Assembly (NCBI RefSeq): GCF_963666145.1
Contig: NZ_OY762614.1
Location: 1,106,501-1,170,500, forward strand
Reading direction: 5' to 3'
DNA length: 64,000 nt
From: an uncultured Desulfobacter sp.
Lineage (GTDB): Bacteria > Desulfobacterota > Desulfobacteria > Desulfobacterales > Desulfobacteraceae
Position numbers and translations under genes: made by a program. The stretch's first letter is position 1. Each line of letters opens with the position of its first letter. The notes under the pieces are model-generated. The model saw only the letters and a list, made by a program, of their open reading frames with translations, made no database searches and had not been told where the DNA came from. Of this stretch, positions 17,559 through 25,397 are shown one piece after another.

Positions 17559-18059
17559 ATGGCAACAACAAATGATAATCTAAAAGAAGCGTTTGCAGGA
17601 GAAAGCCAGGCCAACCAGAAGTACAGAGCGTTTGCAAAAAAAGCCGAAAAAGAAGGGTTTGCAAACATTGCAAAACTGTTTAAGACCACGGCCGAAGCAG
17701 AACGTATTCATGCCGAAGGTCACCTGGGTGCTTTGGGTATGATCGCGTCAACCGCTGATAATCTTCAGGCAGCCATTGACGGTGAAACCGATGAGTTCAC
17801 CAACATGTATCCGCCCATGCTCGAACAGGCAGAGGCAGACGGTCATAAAGCCAAAATCATGTTTAAATTTGCCCTGGGTGCAGAAGCCGTGCATGCCAAC
17901 CTCTACACAAAGGCTCTCGAAGCCGTCAAAAAAGGCGTGGATCTGGATGTCAGTGACTTTTACCTGTGCCCGATCTGCGGCTACATTGAACTGGGCTCAG
18001 CCCCTGAAAAATGTCCGATCTGCTCGGCCAAACAATCCAAGTTTGTACAGATTGACTAA
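17559..18059 (+). CDS. Rubrerythrin
   Basis: The 166-residue protein has a ferritin-like four-helix diiron domain (ligand clusters in AGESQANQKYR, KTTAEAERIHAEGH and GAEAVHANLY) followed by a C-terminal rubredoxin-like domain with two CPIC motifs (CPICGYIELGSAPEKCPIC). Rubrerythrins reduce hydrogen peroxide with electrons from rubredoxin or similar donors and are characteristic of anaerobes. The AGGGAGGAAATA sequence before the ATG is a very strong ribosome site, consistent with high expression. Monocistronic, ending before two hairpins. Confidence 0.95.
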   Translation: MATTNDNLKEAFAGESQANQKYRAFAKKAEKEGFANIAKLFKTTAEAERIHAEGHLGALGMIASTADNLQAAIDGETDEFTNMYPPMLEQAEADGHKAKIMFKFALGAEAVHANLYTKALEAVKKGVDLDVSDFYLCPICGYIELGSAPEKCPICSAKQSKFVQID

Positions 18060-18173
18060 CGGCCTGGTGCCGGTGCCCACCTGTTCTATCGGCATTAAGG
18101 GGCAGCGCCCTCCAGCGAAAATCTGAAAATCTATATTTCTTTCACAGATTTTATTTTAGAATTCAAAACGATT

Positions 18174-18204
18174 CGGCCCCGGGCAAATGGATTGCCCGGG
18201 GCCG
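18174..18204. terminator. GC-rich hairpin between rubrerythrin and chemoreceptor genes
   Basis: A 13-bp near-perfect stem CGGCCCCGGGCAA / TTGCCCGGGGCCG lies between the convergent genes. It has no long T-run, so it may act as a processing or stability element rather than a strong terminator. Confidence 0.6.
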
Positions 18205-18225
18205 GAAAATTTACATTGGTTTTAA

Positions 18226-18256
18226 CGGAAGGGCAATGCGCCCTTCCGCACTTTTT
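18226..18256 (+). terminator. Rho-independent terminator
   Basis: The stem CGGAAGGGC / GCCCTTCCG with a 5-nt loop is followed by CACTTTTTATGG, giving termination in the plus direction just before the end of the convergent chemoreceptor gene. Confidence 0.75.
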
Positions 18257-18266
18257 ATGGCATTGA

Positions 18267-20435
18267 TTACACCTTAAACTTACCCACAAGCTCATGCAGT
18301 TTTTCGGAAAGTGCGGTTAGCTCTTCGGCCTTCGCGTTGACTTCTCCGATGGACTCAGACACGTCTTGCACGGACTGATCCACCTCTCCAATCTCTTCTG
18401 ATATGGAACCGATCAGATCGGAACTGCGGTTCACATTCTCATTAACATTCTGAATTCCTTCCGAGGTCTGGGAGATATTCTGGGAGATCTCCTGGGTGAC
18501 GGTTGCCTGGCTTTCAACTTCCTGGGAAATGGATGAGACAATATCGCTGACCTCTTTGATAATGTCGAGGATCTGGCCGACTTCGGAAACGGTTTCATCG
18601 GTGGCTCCCTGGACATTGCCGATCTGCACTTTCACCGATTCGGTGGCTTCTGCGGTCTGTTTGGCAAGATCTTTGATCTCCGAGGCCACAACCGTAAATC
18701 CTTTACCGGCCTCACCGGCCCGGGCGGCCTCAATGGTGGCATTCAGGGCCAGCAAATTGATCTGTTCAGAAATATCTGAAATTACCTCGGTTACCTTACT
18801 GATTTCCTGGGCACCTTCTCCCAATCGGCTCAATTTTTCAGACACATCTCCGGCCTTGGAAACGGCGGATTCTGAAATCGTTCTGGAGTTTTCCGATTTT
18901 CGTGCAATTTCACCAATGGTTGATGTCATCTCTTCCGTGGCGGCAGCAACCATATTCACATTGGAAGCCGCCTCTTCACTGGATGAGGCCAGACTCATCA
19001 TATTGGCACTGACCTCTTCTGCACCGGATGTTACTGCTTTGGATCGAGTCGCCATGGATTCTGCGCCATCGGTCATTTTCACGGCTATGGCCGAAAGATC
19101 ACCCGAACTGGTATTCAGGGACCCGGCATCGGAGACGATCTGCCGAATCAGTTGCTGGAGGCTCTCCATAAAAAGGTTGAACCAGTGGGCCAGTTCGCCG
19201 ATTTCGTCTTTCGCTTTGATGTCAAGGCGTTTGGTCAGATCGCCTTCCCCTTCGGCAATATCTTTAAGCATATCCACCGTATTGCGAATGGGTTTCACGA
19301 TCCCGCCGGCTGCGTACCAGAGCAAGAGAATGGCAACCACGGCAATGACAAGACCGACCACAACCTGCATAATGCTGCTGCTCCGGGCCTCGGCGGCTAA
19401 ATCACTGTACAGGGCATTGGCGTCTGCCAGCACTGTCTCCTTGGAGATCCGGATCATGAGCCCCCAAGGTTTTCCGGTCCTACCTAATTCTATGGACGAA
19501 AGGACCTCAAAAGAGCCATCTTCTTCGTCAATCGCCGCAACGCTCTTTCCGGCTTGAACATTTTCCACATAAGTCTGCCAGTCCTGGGGAATGAGATTTT
19601 TTAAATGCTTGCCGATCAGTTCCGGCTTTTCGCTGTCCGCAACGATCAGTCCCATATCACTGATAATCGTTACGCCGCCTTTCCCGTCGAACAGCTCTTT
19701 ATCAACGCTCTCGGATAATTTCTGGACAAAATCGAGATTATAATCGGTGCCGGCCACACCATAAAATTTATCCCCGACCAATATAGGGACCGACAAGGTT
19801 GCCAGCCATACCTGTTTACCCTGGACGATATAGGGGAGCGGAGCCAAGACGCTTTCCTTGTGTTCCTGCCTGGGGACGATATACCAGCCGCCTTTAAGAA
19901 CACCGTTGGGGTGCTTGTCCATCGTATCGTATTCCACCAAAGGCTGCACTGCGATATTGCCGTTTTGATCCCGGGTCCAATACGGTGTAAAACGTCCGGT
20001 CACGGAATTGTTCCCATCCTGTCCTGTTTTAAACATATCATCCCGGCCGTCTATGCCGTTGGGTTCCCAACAAGAATAGGTTCCGTTGAAATTGGGATTC
20101 TTTTTGAGCACCTCAAGCAAAATGGCATTAAGCTGATCTCTTCCCACTTCCAGGTTGCCGTTTCCGGATTTAGAAACCATGAAGACATCTGCCATCGTCC
20201 TGGCCGCATCCAACGCAACTTGGAATTGGACCTGAATTTGTCCGGCATAGTTGCCGGCCAGATTTTTCAGGCCGGCAAGCGCTTGGGCCTCAACCAGAGA
20301 AGAGACTCTTGATTTAACCATGTTACGGCTTGCTGCGCCGGAATACAAACCGTAACCCACCAGAATAGCGGATGATAGAATAAGACAAATCCCCGCTAGC
20401 CCAGCGATCTTCATCCTGACAGATTTAAAATTCAT
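18267..20435 (-). CDS. Methyl-accepting chemotaxis protein with double Cache sensor
   Basis: The 722-residue chemoreceptor has a first membrane helix (~9-31) and a large periplasmic dCache_1-type sensor (~37-350). The sensor includes GGWYIVPRQEHKESVLAPLPY and VPILVGDKFYGVAGTDYNL, blocks typical of amino-acid or organic-acid sensing Cache domains. A second helix (~360-382), a HAMP domain and the signalling hairpin with NLLALNATIEAARAGEAGKG follow. There is no C-terminal pentapeptide for CheR/CheB tethering. GGGAGAATTATTC precedes the ATG. No che genes are nearby, so it must signal to a chemosensory array encoded elsewhere. Confidence 0.93.
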   Translation of the reverse strand: MNFKSVRMKIAGLAGICLILSSAILVGYGLYSGAASRNMVKSRVSSLVEAQALAGLKNLAGNYAGQIQVQFQVALDAARTMADVFMVSKSGNGNLEVGRDQLNAILLEVLKKNPNFNGTYSCWEPNGIDGRDDMFKTGQDGNNSVTGRFTPYWTRDQNGNIAVQPLVEYDTMDKHPNGVLKGGWYIVPRQEHKESVLAPLPYIVQGKQVWLATLSVPILVGDKFYGVAGTDYNLDFVQKLSESVDKELFDGKGGVTIISDMGLIVADSEKPELIGKHLKNLIPQDWQTYVENVQAGKSVAAIDEEDGSFEVLSSIELGRTGKPWGLMIRISKETVLADANALYSDLAAEARSSSIMQVVVGLVIAVVAILLLWYAAGGIVKPIRNTVDMLKDIAEGEGDLTKRLDIKAKDEIGELAHWFNLFMESLQQLIRQIVSDAGSLNTSSGDLSAIAVKMTDGAESMATRSKAVTSGAEEVSANMMSLASSSEEAASNVNMVAAATEEMTSTIGEIARKSENSRTISESAVSKAGDVSEKLSRLGEGAQEISKVTEVISDISEQINLLALNATIEAARAGEAGKGFTVVASEIKDLAKQTAEATESVKVQIGNVQGATDETVSEVGQILDIIKEVSDIVSSISQEVESQATVTQEISQNISQTSEGIQNVNENVNRSSDLIGSISEEIGEVDQSVQDVSESIGEVNAKAEELTALSEKLHELVGKFKV

Positions 20436-20842
20436 GAATAATTCTCCCTCTTTTGTTTTGCGCCGGCTTGGATATACAACGCGTAGATTAAGGCTTTACA
20501 AATTAAACGAAATTTAAATAACAAGATTTTTTTAGATAACTTGATCGTCGTTTTAAAAGTATATGATAGCATGAAATTATTGTAAATATTTTTTCGCGAA
20601 ATTTCAAAAGCCTATCAATTCTAAAAAACGCCGGGATATCTTGCGAAACGCAGTATCCCGCCGACAGGTTTACCGGCGCTGTTCAATGAAAAGCACAGGA
20701 CCCTGTCCGCAGTTCATCTAAACCTTTTTACGCCTCTCTTTTTTCGTTGAATGTTAAACTGTTTCAAATTAAATTAGACGCTGACATTGTGAATAAAATT
20801 GCATTAAGGGCAGGTAAAAAGCCTGTGGGGCAGACAAAAAAT
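20436..20842. other. Intergenic region between divergent genes
   Basis: An AT-rich region of about 400 bases between the chemoreceptor and the PtsP-like gene. The only structure I see is a 7-bp stem CGGGATA / TATCCCG at 20632-20660. No gene or convincing riboswitch was recognised; a c-di-GMP class I fold was considered and not found. It must contain the promoters of both genes. Confidence 0.5.
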
Positions 20843-23125
20843 ATGAATAGAAAACAACCCGACCACCTGAACCTGTTGTTTGACATGGGGGAACTTGCTT
20901 CCATTATCACCAGCGGATCAGACATTGAAGCGTTTTTAACCGGGGCCAGCGAACTTGTGGCAAAGCACCTCCAGGCCCATGTCTGCTCCATTTACCTTTT
21001 TGATACCCGGTCCAAAGATCTGGTGCTCAAAGCCACCCGGGGACTGAAACCCGAAGCCGTCAACCAGGTCAGGATGCTGCCCGGAGAGGGATTGGTTGGA
21101 AAATGCTTCTCCCAGGACCAGATTCTAAGGGTGGGAAACGCAAGAACAAGCCCGGGGTTTAAATACTTTGACAATGCAGGGGAAGAACCCTTTAACTCTT
21201 TTTTGTGTGTGCCCATCCGGCGCGGGGTGATAAAAATCGGCGTCCTGGTGGTCCAGCACCGGGAGATGGACCATTTTACCCTGCTTGATGAACGGGCATT
21301 GAGAACGGCTGCCACCCAGTTGGCCGGAGCCGTTGAAAATGCAAGGCTGCTCATGGCCCTGGAACCTGATGCGGCGGAGATAGAAGAAGATCCGGACGCG
21401 CTTTCAAAAAAATTCCCAGCATTTATTAAAGGCAAATCCGACGGAGACGGCATGGCCTATGGTACAATCAGGCCGTCAAGAAGAAAACGCAAAGCCATTT
21501 TGTTTGAGGCGGACACAGCGAATGTCACCTATTCCCTGGCTGATTTTCAAACGGCCGTGGCAAAAACCATTGATGAATTAAAGGTGCTGCAGGATAAATT
21601 TGCTGCAAGTTTGCCGGAGAGCGAATCTTTAATTTTCACGGCCCATTTCATGATGCTCAAGGATAAAAATTTCACGGGAAAAATGAAAGCCCAGATCGAA
21701 CAGGGCATCTCGCCGGTGACAGCCATCCAGCAGGTGGTGTTAAAATACATCAAAGTCTTTTCGGACAATCCCAATGCCTATATGCAGGAAAAAGCAGTGG
21801 ATGTTGAAGACTTAGGCATCCGTCTGTTGTCCCATCTCAAGGCCGTGCACACCCCAAAAGCCCCTGACAGGGGTACGATTTTTGTTACCCAGGACCTTTA
21901 TCCTTCGGACATGATGAAGCTCACCGCCGACGGCATCCGGGGCATTGTGCTGGTGGGCGGCGGCGTCACCGCCCATGTTACTATCCTTGCCAGGTCCCTG
22001 TCCATTCCGCTGATTATTGCCGATGATCCTGTGTTCATCGACCTGCCCGACACCACCCAGCTGCTGCTGGATGCCGCCCAGGGCAATATTTACATCAATC
22101 CGGACAAAAATACCCTGGCCATATTCAAGGGCAAACAGGAGGCTGAGAACCGGGCAAAGCCCCGGGATATGCAGGCTGCCACCTACACCCTTGACAACAG
22201 ACGCATCCGGTTACTTGCCAATATCAACCTGCTCAGTGAAATCCCCAGGGCCCGGGAACTGAAAGTTGAAGGTATCGGCCTTTACCGTACCGAATTTCCG
22301 TTTCTGATCCGTTCCGGGTTTCCTTCGGAGGACGAACAATACTTCATTTATAAGGGATTGTTTGACAAAACGGAACCGGGAACCATCACCACGGTGCGCA
22401 CCCTGGATGCCGGTGGAGACAAGGTCATAAAACATACGGATTTCATCCAGGAAGCCAATCCGGCTTTAGGGTTGCGCTCCATTCGCTTCTCCTTAAAGCA
22501 CCGCCAGATTTTCCGGGCACAGCTCAAAGCCATTTTAAGGGCCGCCCATGGCAGACAGAAGGTTCGCCTGATGTTCCCGTTAATCTCCTCCATCGACGAA
22601 TTCATAGCGGCAAAGCAGGTCATGACCGAATGTATCCGCCAGTTGGAACAAGAGGGTGTGCCCCACAAAAACGATCCCGAAGTCGGCATGATGGTTGAAC
22701 TGCCCTCGGTGCTTGCCACCATAGACGAATTTGCGCAGCTGGCAGATTTTTTTTCCATCGGTACCAATGATTTTATCCAGTATATGCTGGGTGCTGACCG
22801 GGGCAATAAACTGGTGGCCGAACACTATATATATTATCATCCCGCCGTAAACCGGGGCATTGCAAAGATTGCCCAGGCAGGGATCGACCACGGCATCGAC
22901 GTGTCCGTGTGCGGAGAGATGGCCCATGATCCCGGGCACATCCCATTTTTGATCGGGGTGGGCATCACCACCCTCAGCGTGGACCCCAAATTTTTGCCCA
23001 GGGTCCAGGCCACGATTATGGAGACAAGTTTTTCCCAGGCAAGGACCTATGCCCGAAAACTGCTGGACCAGACCCGGGTCGAGGATGCCGCAAAGGTGTT
23101 GCAAACCGGACCTGGCGGTTGCTGA
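20843..23125 (+). CDS. ptsP: GAF-containing PEP-protein phosphotransferase (PtsP / enzyme I-Ntr type)
   Basis: From ATG 20843 the protein has 760 residues: an N-terminal GAF domain (~1-160), the enzyme I N-terminal helical/swivel region, a phosphohistidine swivel centred on His378 in GGGVTAHVTILAR, and a C-terminal PEP-binding TIM barrel with GIGLYRTEFPF and CGEMAHDP (active-site Cys690). PtsP takes phosphate from PEP and passes it to HPr/NPr to start a regulatory phosphorelay. A TTG at 20747 would add 32 residues, but no good ribosome site is seen there. No HPr or EIIA gene is adjacent. The swivel motif departs slightly from the usual TSHAAILAR. Confidence 0.88.
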   Translation: MNRKQPDHLNLLFDMGELASIITSGSDIEAFLTGASELVAKHLQAHVCSIYLFDTRSKDLVLKATRGLKPEAVNQVRMLPGEGLVGKCFSQDQILRVGNARTSPGFKYFDNAGEEPFNSFLCVPIRRGVIKIGVLVVQHREMDHFTLLDERALRTAATQLAGAVENARLLMALEPDAAEIEEDPDALSKKFPAFIKGKSDGDGMAYGTIRPSRRKRKAILFEADTANVTYSLADFQTAVAKTIDELKVLQDKFAASLPESESLIFTAHFMMLKDKNFTGKMKAQIEQGISPVTAIQQVVLKYIKVFSDNPNAYMQEKAVDVEDLGIRLLSHLKAVHTPKAPDRGTIFVTQDLYPSDMMKLTADGIRGIVLVGGGVTAHVTILARSLSIPLIIADDPVFIDLPDTTQLLLDAAQGNIYINPDKNTLAIFKGKQEAENRAKPRDMQAATYTLDNRRIRLLANINLLSEIPRARELKVEGIGLYRTEFPFLIRSGFPSEDEQYFIYKGLFDKTEPGTITTVRTLDAGGDKVIKHTDFIQEANPALGLRSIRFSLKHRQIFRAQLKAILRAAHGRQKVRLMFPLISSIDEFIAAKQVMTECIRQLEQEGVPHKNDPEVGMMVELPSVLATIDEFAQLADFFSIGTNDFIQYMLGADRGNKLVAEHYIYYHPAVNRGIAKIAQAGIDHGIDVSVCGEMAHDPGHIPFLIGVGITTLSVDPKFLPRVQATIMETSFSQARTYARKLLDQTRVEDAAKVLQTGPGGC

Positions 23126-23739
23126 CAAAAAATCAATCTGGATCAATCAACAGGATTCGGCGTTTCTCAATGCCTTTGCTTCGGCATCAAAATCACCTGA
23201 GATGCCATCCGATTCAAAACATCCGTGCCCATTTTTACCCTGAGCTTGGGCGTGGTCAAATGATTTTTTACATCGGCAAATCCCAGACGGGCCGGTATGC
23301 CGGGATGAAAATTCAATGATATCTTCATGATCCGAATCAATAAAAAACGTTGGTGCACAATACAAGGAGAGTTGATCAATGGCCATATGTTTATCCTGAA
23401 AATTATTTATGTTCCCCAGTTGCTGGGTTACCTCACATGTTTGCTATACCTGTTACCAGCCCTGAAATCAATAGCCACACCTGTATCGGGATACATTTGT
23501 GTGCCAGACTTTTGAGACAAACGCACCCAGCCTCTTTATCATAATTTAAAATTAGACCACGGAAAGCACGGACAACACTGAAGATGAAATTCCGTGACTT
23601 CCGTGCTTTCCGTGGTTTAATAGTTTTAATAGTATATTGTGTGCGACTTCAGACTGTTAAAAAACGAAGCGGTCTGGTCCTTTGGAATGAATCTTGTTAC
23701 TGAAAAAATCATATTGAAATTATAAAGGGAGTAACGCCA
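23126..23739. other. Long intergenic region without recognised gene
   Basis: More than 600 bases separate ptsP from the DUF202-like gene. It holds one copy of the 61-base palindrome (23556-23616). Several short open frames on both strands have no ribosome site or recognisable similarity and were not called. The promoter of the following gene is expected close to 23700. Confidence 0.5.
23556..23616. repeat. Dispersed palindromic repeat, copy 2
   Basis: A 61-base palindrome begins ACCACGGAAAGCACGG and ends GTGCTTTCCGTGGT. It has the same ends and length as the copy at 4523-4583, with compensated changes inside the stem (AAATCAC versus AAAGCAC matched by GTGATTT versus GTGCTTT). Such covariation suggests that hairpin formation is maintained. 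Confidence 0.75.
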
Positions 23740-24090
23740 TTGACCCAACAAAGTGAACCCAACGGCAATTCGGAAAAATTTGATTCCATCGTTATCAATG
23801 AAGTGCAGCTGCTTTTGGCCGAAAAAAGAACCTCCCTGGCGGTCATGAGAACCGGGATTGCGGTTCTGGCCCTGCCTTTGTCCGTGATCGGACTACTGAT
23901 TGCGACCTCCAAATACTACAATATTTTCAACGTGATGCACCTGGTTATCCCCTTTGCGATTCTCAATCTTGGATTAATTACTCTGGGCTGCTATCTGATT
24001 ACCCGTGCTGTGATCAAAATGAGCTGCTATGACAGACACATCCATGAATTAAAGGCCAAATTCAGTGCCCTGGACCAGTTCATACAATAA
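23740..24090 (+). CDS. DUF202-like small membrane protein
   Basis: The 116-residue protein has a soluble N-terminal ~30 residues, then LLLAEKRTSLAVMRTGIAVLAL, which matches the core DUF202 motif (L-A-x-E-R-T-x-L-A-x-x-R-T-x-x-A). Two membrane helices (~44-64 and ~74-95) and a short cytoplasmic tail follow. DUF202 proteins are small inner-membrane proteins without an assigned function. The start codon is TTG, supported by GGGAG eight bases upstream and by homology starting soon after. It may be the first gene of a small co-directional group running to 25379. Confidence 0.7.
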   Translation: MTQQSEPNGNSEKFDSIVINEVQLLLAEKRTSLAVMRTGIAVLALPLSVIGLLIATSKYYNIFNVMHLVIPFAILNLGLITLGCYLITRAVIKMSCYDRHIHELKAKFSALDQFIQ

Positions 24091-24204
24091 CCAGAGGCCA
24101 ATCGACCTGGCATACATTATGCTTTTGCTATACCTAAGACAACGCATGGGGTTAGGACAACAACAGAGGCGCTCCCGACAATGGAGACCAGAAAGAGAAG
24201 AACC

Positions 24205-24903
24205 ATGAAACCATACGGCAGAAAATTAAAAAAACAGGTGGGAGAAATCCTCAGGCTTAACAGCCGCAGCCAGGCCCTGGAAGAACTGGCCCGGATTCCT
24301 GATGCCCAGCTCACAGGCCATCTGTTCTCATACTTCTACAATACGGATGAGTTGATCAAATTTCGCAGTGTGACCGCCATGGGGGAGCTTGCTGCAAGGA
24401 TTGCGGACAAGGGCCTGGAAAACGCCAGAGTAATAATGAGGCGGCTTATGTGGAACCTGAATGACGAATCTGGCGGCATTGGCTGGGGGTCACCCGAGGC
24501 CATGGGGGAAATTTTAAGCAAAAGCCCGGCCCTGGCCCGGGAGTTTAAAAGCATTCTTTTCTCCTATCTGGACCACAGAGGAAACCACATTGAGCATGAA
24601 ATGCTCCAGCGAGGGGTTTTGTGGGGAATTGGTACATATCTTGGGTCTGCACCCAACGACCTGACCGATGTGACCCGGGAACAGCTCCAGGAATATTTGT
24701 ACTCAAAAGATCCGGTGAAATGCGGATATGCCATCAGGGCGTTGTCCAATGCCCATGCGTTTGAATGTATGGTTCTGCCCGATTCTATCCAGGCAGACAC
24801 AACAACCGTTGACATTTACACCCGGTGGAATTTTGCCCCCGCCCGGATATCGGATATGGTTTGGGCCTGCGCCCCTGAACGAATCATGGCCGGAAATGAA
24901 TAA
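24205..24903 (+). CDS. DVU0298-type HEAT-repeat protein
   Basis: A soluble alpha-helical protein of 232 residues that resembles the DVU0298 family described from Desulfovibrio. A helical-repeat core (KFRSVTAMGELAARIAD, then RRLMWNLNDESGGIGWGSPE) contains the striking conserved WNLNDESGGIGWGSPEAMGE block, followed by a second histidine-containing block (LDHRGNHIEHEMLQRGVLWG). The start at 24205 is preferred over the ATG 24 bases upstream because AGAGAAG lies just before it. Function is unknown; HEAT-like proteins usually scaffold other proteins. It lies upstream of a small protein and a ferredoxin. Confidence 0.75.
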   Translation: MKPYGRKLKKQVGEILRLNSRSQALEELARIPDAQLTGHLFSYFYNTDELIKFRSVTAMGELAARIADKGLENARVIMRRLMWNLNDESGGIGWGSPEAMGEILSKSPALAREFKSILFSYLDHRGNHIEHEMLQRGVLWGIGTYLGSAPNDLTDVTREQLQEYLYSKDPVKCGYAIRALSNAHAFECMVLPDSIQADTTTVDIYTRWNFAPARISDMVWACAPERIMAGNE

Positions 24904-24951
24904 TTACTAAGCTTGCTTACCCTGGTGTGAGACGATTAAAGAGAGTTTGCC

Positions 24952-25182
24952 ATGCTGAAAAAAAAATGTGACATAAATATCGCGCGCACCATTGACCTTG
25001 CCCAAAAAATGATAGAACTGGCACAAAACGGCTATGAACACCATGATGACCCGGGGTGCGGTGTGCTTTACGGCATTTTACTGGATTCAGGATACAAAAT
25101 CCTTGACCTGGCAGAAAAAGAAAAACAGGCCCACATGTTAAAAGGCTGGTGGGTTGAATCCATGGACAAAGGAACAATGTAA
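24952..25182 (+). CDS. Small conserved-looking helical protein of unknown function
   Basis: A 76-residue protein with no signal peptide, mostly helical, containing HHDDPGCGVLYGILLDSGYKI with one cysteine and two adjacent histidines. I do not recognise a family. It is supported as a gene by a ribosome-site-like AGAGAG before the ATG, typical codon use, and a one-base TAATG overlap with the ferredoxin gene, which suggests coupled translation. A role with the ferredoxin is possible but is only inferred from position. Confidence 0.7.
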   Translation: MLKKKCDINIARTIDLAQKMIELAQNGYEHHDDPGCGVLYGILLDSGYKILDLAEKEKQAHMLKGWWVESMDKGTM

Positions 25183-25379
25183 TGAATGAACCCAAAAAAC
25201 CGGTAATTGATCTTGGCTGCTGCATTGAATGCGGTGTCTGTATTGATCTTGCCCCACACGCCTTTGAAATTAATGATGCGGGTTATGTGGACCTGATTCC
25301 CCTTGACAGCTACGAAGATGACGAAGATGTCCTTGAAGCTGTGAAAAACTGCCCCAGGGACTGTATTACCTGGGAATAA
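25182..25379 (+). CDS. Single-cluster 4Fe-4S ferredoxin
   Basis: A 65-residue ferredoxin. The cluster ligands appear in GCCIECGVCIDLAPHAF (C-x2-C-x2-C spacing within CIECGVC, with one extra preceding Cys) and CPRDC near the C-terminus; the region between is acidic (DSYEDDEDVLEAVKN). This is the Desulfovibrio ferredoxin I / monocluster type that carries one low-potential electron. The ATG overlaps the stop of the 76-residue gene by one base. The final gene of the group ends 18 bases from the convergent FapA-like gene. Confidence 0.9.
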   Translation: MNEPKKPVIDLGCCIECGVCIDLAPHAFEINDAGYVDLIPLDSYEDDEDVLEAVKNCPRDCITWE

Positions 25380-25397
25380 CGGAACGACCATAGGCTG

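Noticed and set aside
18496..19557. 353-residue plus-strand open frame opposite the chemoreceptor
   Set aside because: Ser/Ala/Ile-rich antisense shadow of the repetitive chemoreceptor signalling domain, with no family match.
20600..20700. Possible c-di-GMP class I riboswitch upstream of the PtsP gene
   Set aside because: Only a simple 7-bp stem is present; the conserved tetraloop, receptor and binding-site sequences were not found.
23147..23386. Short minus-strand open frames in the gap after ptsP
   Set aside because: No ribosome site, no recognisable similarity, and overlapping frames of equal quality. The gap is better left unassigned.
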